A program made the position numbers and the translations under genes. The notes beneath the pieces were generated by a model. It did no database searches and had not been told where the DNA came from. It saw nothing but the letters and a program-made list of their open reading frames with translations. From assembly GCF_027595985.1 (NCBI RefSeq), contig NC_073305.1, positions 104,033,535 to 104,097,534 of the forward strand: a DNA stretch of 64,000 bases, given 5' to 3'. The stretch comes from Sorex araneus (taxonomy: Eukaryota; Chordata; Mammalia; Eulipotyphla; Soricidae). Positions 44,816-56,249 of the stretch are shown piece by piece (within the stretch, counting starts at the first letter, position 1; each line of letters opens with the position of its first letter).

Positions 44816-45130
44816 CTCCTGGTGTGCTCCGGGGACTATATTTTATGCCAGAGATTGAACCAGGGTATTGCTCTGACCCCTTTTCTGTGTGTTATATTGT
44901 CTGTTAACATGTCTTCTTAATCTGATTGTAGACTTTGCATATAAGGTATTTTACATATCAAAGGTTTTATGTATTGTTTTTTATCTTTTGGTTTAGAAGC
45001 TACTACTTCTTTTGTTTAGGGCCACACCTGGTGGTGCTCAGGATCTACTCCTGATTGTGTTTGGGTGACCATGTGGTACTACAGATCAGACCTGGACCTT
45101 CTGCCTACAAAGCATATGCTCCAGCCCTTT
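44816..45130 (-). repeat. two partial SOR-type SINEs in reverse
   Basis: 44816-44882 (CCTGGTGTGCTCCGGGG to GCTCTGACCCC) and 45018-45130 (GGGCCACACCTGGTGGTGC to TGCTCCAGCCC). Both are incomplete. Confidence 0.65.
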
Positions 45131-45470
45131 GAGCTATCTTCCCAGCTAAGAAGCTAATTCTTCACTCATGATAGTAGATGCGATCACATTCTTTCCACAA
45201 CATATTTAAAATGTTAATAAAGATGCTAATAGAACTGAAATTTCTGTATATGGGAGTTAAATATTTTACTTTAAAAATGTATTTAAATTCTTTAAAAATT
45301 AAATTTTCAACTTTCATCATGAAGATATTTTGTTATGCCACTTTATTCCTTTTACAATGCCAAATTGTTTTATTTACTCACCATTATATCTGCTAATGAA
45401 AGCTGTAGCCAAATAAAGTTTATAGACTATTAAACCCCCAAATTAAAAGAACTAAAAGCCACATGTTACG
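45131..45470. other. intergenic, no gene
   Basis: AT-rich, no feature recognised. Confidence 0.3.
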
Positions 45471-45474
45471 AGTT

Positions 45475-45665
45475 TAGAAGCAGACAGCTGGGGAGATGGC
45501 TGAAAGGTCTGCAGGAGGCCCTGGGCTCCATCCCTCTGGCAGCATCTCCCATCCCCGCTCCACTGCCAGGGGCTCCTTGGTGGCTCCCAGGCAGCATGCA
45601 TCTTAGATCTGAGCACCAAAACTGGCAGGATGGAAGTCACCCTCCAGGCCCTCCCCACAAAAAAG
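45475..45665 (+). repeat. SINE-like element of unclear family
   Basis: GCAGACAGCTGGGGAGATGGCTGAAAGG to CCTCCCCACAAAAAAG. GC-rich, A-tailed, without the SOR head. The tail suggests retroposition. Confidence 0.4.
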
Positions 45666-45954
45666 TTAGGTACAGGAAAAGATACTTTCTTTTTTATTGT
45701 TAGGAAAGGAAATTCAGAAATAATAAAATTAATGGTTTAGAATTTATATCACCACATTACCATATTTTGTCCAAAATACCTCTTGCATAATCTGGGCTCT
45801 TGTTTGTCTTTTTATGATAACATGTTAGGTAAACTTAGGATCACATTTTCAAAAGCTTAAAGGAAATAAATATGTGATAACCTAGAAAGTTTAAACATAA
45901 CTTTTAACAAGACAAGGAAATGAAATGCCATGTGTAACTATTTTGTGGTCACCA

Positions 45955-46085
45955 GGCCCTGCTCAGAGGGCACTCCTGGCACTGCATGGGGGACCATTGA
46001 CTGTGCCAGGGTTTGACTGGGGCTTCAGCCATAGCCACATGCTAGCAAGCACCTTAAACTGTTAAAACACAGCTGTATCACACAA
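45955..46085 (-). repeat. diverged SOR-type SINE
   Basis: CCTGCTCAGAGGGCACTCCTGGC to GCAAGCACCTTAAACTG. A similar variant lies at 47070-47195 (both share CCATAGCC-CATGCTAG). Confidence 0.6.
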
Positions 46086-46278
46086 CTATTTTAAGAAGTT
46101 GATTATAGAGTTAGTCTGAAGTTACTTAAATTACTTCAGGGAACAGAAATTAGTAAGACTCTCAGGCAGGTCTGTGTAAAGACAGTCTAACTTTCATTTA
46201 AAAAAAAATCTTGAGGAAGGCTCAACTGGAAGAACGTACCCGGCATGTTCTTGGACCTGAATTCCATACCAAATCCCC

Positions 46279-46308
46279 ACACATACACATACACATACAC
46301 ATACACTG
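46279..46308. repeat. (CACATA)n short tandem repeat
   Basis: Five hexamer units. Confidence 0.9.
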
Positions 46309-46643
46309 AATGCAGACCTGGCCTCTCCCACTACAGAACTTCAGACTGAGATTATCACTGGGTTTAGATTTGCCAGGATTTGTCAGAATCAGGTCCTTTA
46401 GAACCACTTTAAAGGATCTTGATTTTTGACACCTATAAAGATGGTGTCAAAAGGAAAATCAAGGAATTATGTAATTTATAATTTTAAAATAAAATATTGA
46501 CAAGTAGACTAGTAATAACAAGTGATAGCTTATGAGGAGGTTTAAGAATATTCTGTATCAGAAACTCAATTTATGTCAAGAATTAAAGGAAATTTAAATG
46601 ATCATATAAATTCAGTTATAGCATTATTTTAAAATTTTATTTA

Positions 46644-46825
46644 GGGGGGCTGGAGCAATAGTACAGAGGGTAGGGCATTTGCCTTGCACGCAACCGACCC
46701 AGGTTTGATTCTCAGCATCCCATATGGTCCCCTGAGCACTGCCAGAGGTAATTCTTGAGTGCAGAGTCAGGAGTAACCCCTGTGCATCGCCAGGGTTGAT
46801 CCAAGAAGCAATAAAAAAAAATTAT
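46644..46825 (+). repeat. SOR-type SINE, near consensus
   Basis: GGGGGGCTGGAGCAATAGTACAG head, CATCCCATATGGTCCCC body, A-rich tail. Flanking ATTTTATTTAG/AAATTATTTAAG is a probable target duplication. Confidence 0.93.
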
Positions 46826-47069
46826 TTAAGTACTGTGACTTGCAGTAATGTTAATGTTTCCAGCATATAATATTGTTTTACTCACCAATATAATACATTC
46901 TTAAATAAGAACAAATGAATTTGTTATGCTTTGGTATGGGTCATAACTTATTATACATTAAACAGTGAAATGCGTAAACTAATGTAAAGACCTAAATAAC
47001 TTCAACATTGTTTTGCAATATGACTCAAAAATGAAATGTATAAACTTTTTCTGTTTTATTTTGTACTTA

Positions 47070-47197
47070 CCAGGCACTCCTCAGGGGTATTCCTGGTTTT
47101 GCTTGAGGGACCATAGACCATGCCAGGATTTGATGGGGGCTGCAGCCATAGCCGCATGCTAGGCAAGTGCCTTAAACTTCATAGTATCTTTCTGGCC
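47070..47197 (-). repeat. diverged SOR-type SINE
   Basis: CTCAGGGGTATTCCTGG to TATCTTTCTGGCCC. Confidence 0.65.
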
Positions 47198-47860
47198 CTG
47201 GCATAAACTTTTGAAAATAAGAAATAAAAGTGATTTCTGTTGACTAGGTGATAATTCAGAAAACTCAGGAAACATACTGTGTTGGCAGGGGCGGGGGGGG
47301 CACAGAACTTGGTATAGTTTGTGGATACAGTGAACCTAGAGATGAAATTGAAAAAATACAATAATGACCATTAAACAATAATAGACTTCAAAATAATGTA
47401 ATAAGTAAAACATATTAGGTGAAGGAAAAAATACATAATTTGCCAAAGAATAAGACCTACAGGAATAAAATGATACAAGTAAGCATTTTATATGGGAAAG
47501 TATAATGCTGTAAAAACATCACTTCCTTTCTAGTAGTATAATTTTAATTTTATACAAAACCATTAGTATTGCTATTTTAGATTTAAAAGTCTCAAAGCTC
47601 ATAAGGAAAAATGCCTAAGAGGAACCAGGGAAAGAGATGAATGTATCATACATCCTTAGAATGTATGATAAGGCCACTGTAAAGTCAATATGGAATCTGG
47701 AGAAGAATGGGAAAAGTGACATCAAAAAAACAGATTAAGGCAGATTGGAGAGATCACGTGTGAACGAGGTATCAAAAACCACACACAAAGGTAAAAACAA
47801 CAGCAAATACTGGAATAAACCAGCAATTCAAATTGTTCAATTTTTGCCATTCCTGTACCT
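47198..47860. other. intergenic, no gene
   Basis: AT-rich, with a G-rich run at 47287-47300. Nothing else recognised. Confidence 0.3.
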
Positions 47861-47873
47861 GCAGTTCATTTTC

Positions 47874-48175
47874 AGAGGTTCCCAAATTAATTTGGTCTGT
47901 CACCCCCTGCTCAGGAAAAAAGTTACTCAGCACCTCCCAGGAAATTTGAAGTGAATTAATTGCTTCTAAAAGCAGTACTACTACCCTGGATTTTTCGGGC
48001 AGTGCCTTCCCATTCCCCAGGCTCCCCCCGACCCCCGACACACACAGCCTCCGGCCTATGGGTGGCATTGTGCACACAGAACTCTCCCACCTATGGGTAT
48101 TATTACACAAACATGCACATAGACACCTCCCTCCTACTGGTAGGGAGTGTTGCCTGCTTTGTGAAAGGCTGTTTT
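47874..48175. repeat. possible hAT (Tip100-like) remnant
   Basis: CAGAGGTTCCCAAATTAATTTGG then GTCACCCCCTGCTCAG and CACCTCCC. The first 15 bases look like a hAT terminal repeat, with no matching end identified. Confidence 0.35.
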
Positions 48176-48530
48176 AGATTCATAGACTTCAGAATAAATC
48201 GCACCTTGTCAGCAGTATTTGCAATGCAGTTAACCTATGATGACAACAGTCCTTCGGTTGTTTTTATGCTTAAACCATTAGAGACTTTGCTATAAATAAG
48301 ATAACCATAGGACTCCTGGGAAGAAACGATTCTCTAGACAAAGCATTGGTCATGGTTTCTTCAAGTTGCCAAGTAACCTAATAGGCTTAGGTCATGACTA
48401 AAGTTCATAAAATGAACATTTTATCCTTTATGGGATAGGTAATGGATGTAACAACTATAAGACTTTCTTTGTCAGGCTTTATAGCAGTGACATTGATAAA
48501 TATATTTTAGATTGTGTTAAGCTTCTCATT
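48176..48530. other. intergenic, no gene
   Basis: No recognised feature. Confidence 0.3.
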
Positions 48531-48534
48531 GCGT

Positions 48535-48700
48535 CTGAAGATATAGTACAGTGAGTGGGTAGGGTGCTTGCTTTGTACACAGCCTGCCTAAGTTCGATCC
48601 CCAGCATTACTATGACCCATGGGCACTGCCAGGAGTGATCCCTGAGCACAGGGCCAGGAGTAATCCCTGAACACAGTGGATGTGGCCCAGCCCCTTCATA
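48535..48700 (+). repeat. diverged SOR-type SINE
   Basis: GAAGATATAGTACAGTGAGTGGG head, CTGCCTAAGTTCGATCCCC box B, GTGGATGTGGCCC end. Confidence 0.8.
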
Positions 48701-48867
48701 CACACAAAAGAGAAAAGAAACTTCTTAAAATTCACTACATTATTACCATCAAAAACCCTACGGTTTCAAATTACAACATAATGTATACATCCCTGTTGGT
48801 TGATCTCTTGCAATAATTATGTAAACTTTGGCTTAAAAAATTAAATCTCTGACTTAAAATAAATTTT

Positions 48868-49038
48868 TTTTTTTCTTTTTGGGTCACACCCGGCGATGCA
48901 CAGGGGTCACTCCTGGCTCATGCACTCAGGAATCACCCCTGGAAGTGCTCAGAGGACCATATGGGATGCTGGGATTCGAACCCGGGTTGGCCTCGTGCAA
49001 GGCAAACCCCCTACCCGTTGTGCTATCGCTCCAGCCTC
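48868..49038 (-). repeat. SOR-type SINE, near consensus
   Basis: GGGTCACACCCGGCGATGC to GCTATCGCTCCAGCC. Flanks TCTGACTTAAAAT/TCTGGCTTAAAAT are a target duplication. Confidence 0.92.
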
Positions 49039-49199
49039 CCTCTGGCTTAAAATTTTTTTGAGGATAATTTTGAACCTCATAATCGGGGTATACATATATC
49101 GAGGCACCTTGTTTTCTAATCTCCTTATCATTATTATTGACATAATCAAATTGGAATGAGCAATACATTTCTCCACAAATATTTACTGTAAAATATTTC

Positions 49200-49435
49200 A
49201 AGAGAGTATCCCACCCGCACGGCAGAGCCTGGCAAGCTCCCCGTGGCATATTTGATATGCCAAAAACGGTAACAATAGGTCTCATTCCCCTAACCCTGAA
49301 AGAACCTCCAATCGTTGGGAAAGACAAGTAAGGAGAGGCTGCTAAAATCTCAGGGCTGAGTGTAATAGAGACATTACTGGTGCCCGCTTGAGTAAATCGA
49401 CCAACAACGGGATGACAGTGATACAGTGAAAATAT
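49200..49435 (+). repeat. second-family SINE (long body variant), head missing
   Basis: Starts at AAGAGAGTATCCC, runs through GATATGCCAAAAACGGTAACAA, the extra segment (CCCTAACCCTGAAAGAACC to AAAATCTCAGGGC), GAGACATTACTGGTGCCC, and ends GATGACAGTGATACAGTGA. Its body matches the reverse copy at 7840-8036, including the extra segment. Confidence 0.85.
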
Positions 49436-49584
49436 TCCAAAGTGTCCCAGCAGGTGAGCTATACATGTTTCTGTGCTGCAAAGTGACTTCTGGCCATTCC
49501 ACCGCCACAGTGTTTATATGCACCAAGAAGGCCTGTGAACCCTGCTGAGCACTGCAGCTAAAAAAATAAAAGATGATGAAAGTG

Positions 49585-49695
49585 TGGAGATGGCTTAATG
49601 AGCTGGAGTGCAGGCTTTGCATGCAGATGGCCCAGGCTCAACCCCCAACACTTCATGGTTCCTAAACATGGCTGGGTGTGGCCCCAATTTTTTTT
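49585..49695 (+). repeat. decayed SINE
   Basis: GAGATGGCTTAATGAGCTGGAG, GCATGCAGATGGCCCAGG, CTGGGTGTGGCCCC. Short. Confidence 0.55.
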
Positions 49696-49929
49696 TAATA
49701 ATGTAGGAGTGTAGGATTACATAGCCTCAGGTAGTTTAGGTTTATTGGGTTACTCCCATCACAGTGCTCCATTCCTCTGTGTTTATTTGTAGCTTCTTTC
49801 TTAGTGTTCTGTTGACTTGTAAATATTGTTTTTCTCTTCTCCTTGAGTCCTTTGCATAGTATATTCAGAGCAATGTCCTTTTTGTATGGACACAGGAAGA
49901 CTTAGCAAATGTTAAGTATGCTTTTGTAA

Positions 49930-50690
49930 CCTGGGAGTCATTTGACTCTACATGATATTTTCCTCCTGGGCATCTGTTCTCTCGACCTAAGCCTCAGCTG
50001 CCCTTACTTCCTAGCACCCCCAAAAGCAGGGTCCCAATGAGGGACGGGATGGACCCAGGGCAAGCGGTGAATTGTGTGCTACCCTGGCATCGAGATGGGC
50101 CTGGCCAAAGTGCCTAATGTTTAACTATAAGTTAAGAGCTTGGTCATGGACAAATGCTGTCATGATCCAAACAGTGATAACTAGATTTGGACCCTGCTAG
50201 GGTTAGGAATGATTAATCTGGCCTGAGTGCTGTAGTCTGAGTCAGTGGCTAGATGTTGCCAGGAGAGCAGCCTTGCAAGCCTCTCAATGTATCTCTTCCT
50301 ATGTCCATATAAAAATAACTAGTATTAGGATGTTAATGAGTGTTTGGACTAAGGGAAAGAGAAAAACATCTTAAGAGTCAGAAAGGGCTGGCCCTCAGGA
50401 AGGGCTTTCTTATGTTGATTTTGCTACCTAGCTGTGTGTAGCCTAGAGGGCAAGGTGGGAGAGACAAGTAGGGGGAGAGACTAGTGAAGGAGGATTCAGG
50501 TGGCAGGAGATCCAGAGAGCAGACGGAGCTAGAAGTGTGGGAGATGAGAAAGATGGAAGATTGAATAAACAGTAACTATTAAGCAACCAGTTTGGTCCTC
50601 GTTCTTCCTTCACCTGTCCTTGGCCAACAGCCGTCCGGATCCAGCCCATACACAGCGGTTCCAGAGCACTGAACGTGGGTGGTGAGACAG
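49930..50690 (+). repeat. LTR-like segment of an endogenous retrovirus (possible 5' LTR and primer-site remnant)
   Basis: Balanced composition unlike its flanks, with no SINE head. An AATAAA at 50564-50569 follows a purine-rich stretch (50440-50560) and precedes a CCGTCC/CAGCCC end. At 50660-50685 GCACTGAACGTGGGTGG resembles a lysine-type primer-binding site (expected start GCGCCCGAAC). No gag or pol frame is seen. The ends are not defined, so the extent is approximate. Confidence 0.35.
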
Positions 50691-50867
50691 AGCCACCTGG
50701 AGAGCTTGAGAGTGCACACGCCCATCAGCATGCCTTAGTTTTTTACATAGGAGTACTGCTATTTATTCAGCGATTGATTAAGCTGATTGAATTGGGCATG
50801 AACTCCATATTGATTTTTTTATTCAGAATGTTAATTTTATTTTATTATTTTATTATTATTCTTTTTT

Positions 50868-51640
50868 CCCCTTTTTATTAATTCACCGTGAGATACAGTT
50901 ACAAAGCTTTCATGTTTGAGCTTTAGTCATACAATCCTCAAACACCCATCCCTTCACCAGTGCACATTTTCCACCACCAAAATCCCTAGTATTCCCTCCT
51001 CAACCCCCAGCCCCACCCCCATTCCAACCCTTCCCCTGCCTGTGTGGCAGACGATTTCCCTTATACTCTCTCTCTACTTTGGTTACATTTGGTATTTCTA
51101 CACCAGTCCCACCACTACTCAAACGTGCTGAAAGGCAATGCTAGACAATTTGTTTTGTATTGCTTGTTATGGATAGAATATAATGTCCAGGAAATTCTGT
51201 GTTGTTCTTTTATGGGAGCTTTAGTTTATAGTCTCCTGGTCTTGGCTGTTGATGAGATTACATGGCCTTGGGGGCAGTTTGTGAGTGTGACTGCCAAGCT
51301 ACTGGAAAACTGGAGACCTGGGGGGAGGAGGCCCAGTCCGGATCCAAGCGTACTTTGAGGTCTCAGTCACAGGTTCCCGTTTATCTCTGTGCCACTGGCC
51401 CTAACTGCATCTTTTGATCTCTTTTGAGATTTATGGGTCTCTGAAATAAGGACAATAAATGAGCTTATATAGTTGAGCCAGAGGTGGTTTGTGGGTGTGG
51501 CTCCCACATACCTAACTTTTGGCTGTTTAATTTCTTGGTAAACTTGGCCCCAAGTTGTTGGGGTCTAGCCAGAGGCACAGCAGCAATCTTGGGATATCTG
51601 GAAGTCTGAAGACACCATCAGGCTGCTGATGCACTCACCC
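50868..51640 (-). repeat. L1-type non-autonomous retroposon, degraded copy
   Basis: The - strand 3' end (TTATTAATTCACCGTGAGATACAGTTACAAAG) and a C-rich tract (50940-51030) match the copies at 3868 and 10241. The 5' part (51360-51640) holds the monomer words CTTTTGATCTCTTTTGAGATTTATG and GAGCCAGAGGTGGTTTGTGGG. Confidence 0.65.
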
Positions 51641-51689
51641 CTAGGTACAGGTTGACCTGCTGGCAGCACCATACTCCCCTTTGTTTTGT

Positions 51690-51845
51690 TTTTGAGCTGT
51701 GTTCAGGGCTTAACTCCTGGCTCTGTGCTCAGGGATCACTCCTGGCAATGTCCTGGGGGACTATATGGAATGTCAGGGATATAACTGGGTTAACCACATG
51801 CAAGGCAAGTGCCTTTCCTGCTGTATTTTCTCTACAACCCCTCAC
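51690..51845 (-). repeat. SOR-type SINE
   Basis: GAGCTGTGTTCAGGGC to TTTTCTCTACAACCCC. The box B reverse is GGATATAACTGGG, so it is diverged. Confidence 0.75.
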
Positions 51846-51869
51846 CACTCATTTTTTTTTCTTAATTGA

Positions 51870-52215
51870 AAGCGCCAAGGCTAGGAACATCTAGCCTCTG
51901 TGAGCACAGCAGCAACCAGTGAGCATGTGCACCTCAACTAAAGAGTGTTGCCCTCAGCAAGGGTGTTGCAAGCACTGCCACTACAGGAGCACAACCTTTG
52001 GTGAGCACCTTGGCTCCCCACAGAATGTACAAGCACCAAAACCAGAAGCATAACCCTCAGAGAATACCAACAGCTGAAAATGTGCGTGGGCCAGTCAGGA
52101 GTGTTTGTGGGTTCTGCTCATTGCAGCAATGTCAACAAGAACGAGGACAACAAAGGAAAGGGGAAGAAGGGGGCGGAAAGGAGGTTAGGAAGATATCAAA
52201 AAGTAGAACCAAGAC
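51870..52215. other. unrecognised GC-balanced segment
   Basis: Contains AAGCGCCAAGGC, GTGAGCACAGCAGCAACCAGTGAGCATG and GTCAACAAGAACGAGGACAAC. Its tail resembles that at 53440-53500. No coding meaning seen. Confidence 0.3.
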
Positions 52216-52264
52216 ACAACCTTTTCCGAAAAATTAAGAATTCACTATAAAAATTTTTCCAAGA

Positions 52265-52345
52265 GCTGGTTCTGGAAATAGCAGTAGAGTGCATATATGT
52301 ATTAGCATGTATGAGCTCCTGGGTTCAATCCCTGGGATCCCTTCC
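52265..52345 (+). repeat. SINE fragment
   Basis: GAGCTGGTTCTGGAAATAGCAG to TGGGATCCC. Short. Confidence 0.4.
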
Positions 52346-52487
52346 CTGCAAATCCAAAGCAATATTTAAAAGTATTGTTATATTCATAAATGATCATGAA
52401 CATTTTTATAAACTTTCCTGAGTAAATTAACTTATTTTCACAATAAATGTGCAAATTCAACATTCTTCTTAGGAACATCACCTGTAT

Positions 52488-52735
52488 CACTGTATCACTG
52501 TCATCCTGTTGCTCGTCTATTTGCTTGAGAGGGCACCAGTAACATTTCCATTGTGAGAATTGTTGTTACTGTTTTGGCATATTGTATACGCCATGGGTAG
52601 CTTGCCAGGCTGTGCCGTGCGGGTGAGATACTCTTGGTAGCTTGCCAGGCTCTCCAAGAGAAACGGAGGAACCGAACCTGGGTTGGCCACGTGCAAGGCA
52701 AACACCCTACTCACTGTGCTATCGCTCCGCTACAC
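52488..52735 (-). repeat. second-family SINE (short body), full length
   Basis: TCACTGTATCACTGTCATCC tail, GTTGCTCGTCTATTTGCTTG, TTGGCATATTG, TGCGGGTGAGATACTCTTGG, then the reverse tRNA head GGTTGGCCACGTGCAAGG to GCTATCGCTCC. It shows head and body together. Confidence 0.92.
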
Positions 52736-52827
52736 TTAGGAACATATATTATTTATTTGGAAAGACGTGTTTTTCTCTGAGAAATGTCAGGGTTTCATTG
52801 AGCTTAGAAGAATTCAATGGCTTGAAG

Positions 52828-53016
52828 CAGTGCTGCTCAAGCTTTTTCTTTTGGTCACCCCTCTTTCACCTTGTTACCTTCTTGTGACCCTCCTGTCTCC
52901 TGTTTGCCCCTAGTCTTGTGCTGTGGCCTCCTTTTATGTGATTTTCAACTGTGGCTATCTTGGAGTATCCTGGGGCCCAGAGTATGTAGTATATGGCACC
53001 AGGTTGAGAAATTCTA
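52828..53016. mobile_element. hAT-like miniature element, 189 bp, copy 2
   Basis: Begins CAGTGCTGCTCAAGC and ends GGTTGAGAAATTCTA. Flanked by 8-bp target duplications GCTTGAAG (52820-52827) and GCTTAAAG (53017-53024), the hAT signature. Internal GTTACCTTCTTGTGACCC and GTATCCTGG match copy 1. Confidence 0.75.
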
Positions 53017-53029
53017 GCTTAAAGCACCT

Positions 53030-53247
53030 GCCTTGCAAACATGCAGTCGCTCAGATTATGCACTGAGCATAATCCTGGTAGTTCTTTTGTGATATGGCTA
53101 TGCCACAACTGGGTAGATGTGAGATTTCCCCAAAGGGGTGTATGGCATGTCCGGTAACTACAAAGATGTGTGAGCCCCGTGGCCAGGAAAAGTGACCTCC
53201 TGCAAGCACATGTGGGCACCACAGCCATCCTCTGGCAAGCATCATTA

Positions 53248-53280
<33 letters not shown>

Positions 53281-53560
53281 TGTGTACTTTAACTAAATGT
53301 GTGGGTCTGGGCCTGTGTGCAAACACCACAACTAACAGAGTCCAAACCTCATTGTGCACCTAGACCCTCAGCTGAGTGTACAAACATGCAACCTGGCTGC
53401 CAGGGAGCACTACAGCTAAAACTGTGGGAGCACCTTAGAAGTGTTTACAACCTTAGTCATCACAACATCGTCAACAACAATGAGAAATGGAAGGGGGGAA
53501 TACAAAAGCCTGATTTTCTTATTATCTCTATGATATTCATCTCTCCATAATTTTAATTGA
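53030..53560. other. segment with (TG)n and unrecognised GC-balanced DNA
   Basis: (TG)n tract at 53251-53279. The flanking words GTGCACCTAGACCC and CAACATCGTCAACAACAATGAGAAATGG resemble parts of 51870-52215. No gene. Confidence 0.35.
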
Positions 53561-53636
53561 AATAATATTGAATTATGACATTCTACATCTTCCAGATGTG
53601 TATCATTGAAAACAAACATAGTTTTAAAATTTTTTA

Positions 53637-53776
53637 GGGGTAACACCTAATACTATGCTCAGGGTTCTCAGCCAGCTGTGATGGACGACCTTATGTAGTG
53701 CTGGGATTAGGACCAAGGTCATAGCACAGGCCCATGTTGGGCAAGTGCTTTAACTTTTGTTCTACCTCTTCAGCCT
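53637..53776 (-). repeat. decayed SOR-type SINE
   Basis: GGGGTAACACCTAATAC to CTACCTCTTCAGCC. Confidence 0.6.
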
Positions 53777-53914
53777 GTCATGCTGGAGTCATTTCAGTGA
53801 AATTCCTCTAAGGGAAAGTAAGTGAAGATTCAGAAACTAAATACTAAAAGTGTTTTAACAAGATATTTCTTTAAAATCTAAGCTTCTATTTAGACTATAA
53901 AATATTTATATAGG

Positions 53915-53995
53915 GCCAGTAATATAGTTTGGTGGTAGAGCAATTGCCTTGCTTGTGAGACCAAGATCATGGATTGGTCCTTGGTACCACAAAAA
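53915..53995 (+). repeat. tRNA-like SINE remnant
   Basis: GGGCCAGTAATATAGTTTGGTGG, TAGAGCAATTGCCTTG, GTCCTTGGTACCAC. Confidence 0.5.
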
Positions 53996-54099
53996 CAAGT
54001 AGAATAGATCTAATATACCTATAGAAAAATAGCCAGATCACAAATGAATATGTAGGTCAATGAGCTATCACCAAGTGAAACCACCTTTGAACTATCATC

Positions 54100-54335
54100 C
54101 AGGTGGAAGAACATTGCCAATAACATATTTTAGAGCCAGGTCACACAGCAGGGCGGGGAGGTGGTGGGTGCCACTCCCGAGATTTGCAGCTCCCAACATT
54201 GTAAGCTCCAGCCAGTGGTGGAGACCAGCTGGACCATGCCCGGTGGTACAGCCCTTCCAGTGGGCATATGCTGCTGGAATTGAACTCAGGGCCTCACACA
54301 AGCCAGTCATGTGCATAATCCTGACCCCTTCATTT
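54100..54335 (-). repeat. tRNA-like repeat, unclassified
   Basis: In reverse ends with GTTTGTGTGAGGCCC and GAACTCAGGGCCTC on +. GC-balanced and distinct from SOR bodies. Confidence 0.3.
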
Positions 54336-54439
54336 GTCTCTTCTACCAACTCTTGTTATGTCATCTTGAATAACTAATGGAATAGATTATTAAACAATTG
54401 CTCATCTAAGAGTCACTATCCAAATATTCCAGTTCTGGT

Positions 54440-54728
54440 CTAGAAAGAGAGCCCAGGTAAGATGCTTTCCTGGTATGTCACCAACACTGGTTCGATCTCC
54501 AGCACTTCATATGGCCCCCCTGAGTATCACTGGGAACAACCCCAAGCACAGACCTGGGAGTAGTCTATTTTGGGGGGGGCATGGGCACATACTCAGTGGT
54601 GCTCAGAGATGACTTCTGGCTCTGTGCTGAAGGATCACTCCTGGCAGACTTGGGGGAACATATATGGTGTCGGAGATCAAACTCAAGGCAGGTGCTCTAC
54701 CCACTGTTCTATCACTCCAACCCCATCC
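54440..54728. repeat. two adjoining diverged SINEs (+ then -)
   Basis: 54440-54560 in + (GTAAGATGCTTTCC to GGGAGTAGTC) and 54570-54725 in - (GGGGCATGGGCACAT to TCTATCACTCCAACCCC). They face each other tail to tail. Confidence 0.6.
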
Positions 54729-55310
54729 AGGAGTAGTCTCCTAGAAACACCACGTGTGCCCAAACACTCCTCCACACAAAATAACAGATTCTTCCTTCTG
54801 CCCATTGATCTTGGTCACCTGAATGGAACAAAGTGGGAAGAAGCCGCAGTGTTCCAATTCTGTGTCTAGCTTTAAAAGGCTGTGTTCCTGGCATGTGAAA
54901 CCAAGAACACTTCCCAACCAGTCACTGAGTTGACTGCAGACTGAGCCTACAATGAGACACATAAAACAGACTTGAATTTACTAGCAGCTTATATTAAAAG
55001 TCGCTGCAGGTGACCTGTATACTTGTCAGGGAGAAAAATGAATCCTTTTTTGTTAAATCCCAGTGAAATTGTGTTGGCCTACCCAGTAAAGTTTGACTAA
55101 CAATCATTTGACAAATCTCAGTAAAAGTCTAAGTGAAGGAACTGAGGTTATTACTTTCTGAGCCCATCTAATGCTTTGTTCATCTCAAGCTTAAGTTTAT
55201 CCTTAATTATTTAACTCTGATACATGTAATTAGATACCTCCTGGTCAGTGATTATTTGATTTCTTCACGGTCTATTTTGAGATACTACTATTTTGAAAGC
55301 AAAGAATTCT
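54729..55310. other. intergenic, no gene
   Basis: No recognised feature. Confidence 0.3.
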
Positions 55311-55319
55311 CCCACTACT

Positions 55320-55490
55320 ATTTTTTTTTGGGGTCACACCTGGTCATGCACAGGGGACACTCTTGGCTCTACACTCAGGAATTACCCCTGGTGGTTCTCA
55401 GGGGACCATATGGGATGCTGGGAATCAAACCCGGGTTGGTCGCGTGCAAGGCAAACACCCTACCTGCTGTGCTATCTCTCCAGCCCCTAC
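55320..55490 (-). repeat. SOR-type SINE, near consensus
   Basis: GGGGTCACACCTGGTCATGC to GCTATCTCTCCAGCCCC. Confidence 0.92.
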
Positions 55491-55519
55491 TACTATTCTT
55501 TTTAACTTTTTTTTCTTAT

Positions 55520-55660
55520 TGAATTTTGGGCTACATCTGGCAGTGCTCAGGGCTTGGGAGTTGCTTCTGATGGTGCTCAGGGACTATGCAGTGCCAGGGC
55601 TGGAACATGTGCCTCTGACATGCAAAGCATGTTCTTCAGCCCTTTGAACGATCACCTTGG
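55520..55660 (-). repeat. partial SOR-type SINE
   Basis: GGGCTACATCTGGCAGTGC to TTCTTCAGCCC. Confidence 0.7.
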
Positions 55661-55973
55661 ATCTATTTAACTTTTTAATAAGATTTTTTCCCCCAGAAGA
55701 ATATTGCATGTCTATGATTTCTTCAAATAATCCAACACACACCAAGACTTTTTATATTACTAACAATACGTACATAGGGCCATAATATTTGCATAACATT
55801 AATGGTATTTATATAAAAGTGCATGCTTTGCATGTCAGAGTTTGACTATTCTTGGCCCCACATATGCTTTTCCTAAGCAATTCCTGAACACAAATAGAAA
55901 TAGCCTCTGATAGCTAGATGTGATCCAAGAATCAGGATATAATAAAGTGGGAAATTTTTTAGAATTAATCACT

Positions 55974-56158
55974 CTGTCACTGTCATCCCGTTGCTCATTG
56001 ATTTGTTCGAGCGGGCATCAGTAATGTCTCTCATTGTGAGACTTATTGTTACTGTTTTTGGCATATCCAATACACACAGGTAGTTTGCCAGGCTCTGCCG
56101 TGTGGGCGCGATACTCTCTGTAGCTTGCCGGGCTCTCTGAGAGGGGCGGAGGAGTCGA
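55974..56158 (-). repeat. second-family SINE (short body)
   Basis: CACTGTCATCCCGTTGCTC, GGGCATCAGTAATGTCTC, TTGGCATATCC, GAGAGGGGCGGAGGAG. The tRNA head is missing. Confidence 0.9.
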
Positions 56159-56249
56159 TATTTTAAAATATAAATTTCAATTTTTTATACTCAGATTTCA
56201 TAAAAACTATAAAAAATAAATTCTATAATGATTTATATTAATCTGTTTA

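Noticed and set aside
55256..55647. Frames of the type GSHLVMHRGHSWLYTQELPL seen many times in the window
   Set aside because: They are translations of SOR SINEs in reverse, repeated at many places, not a protein family.
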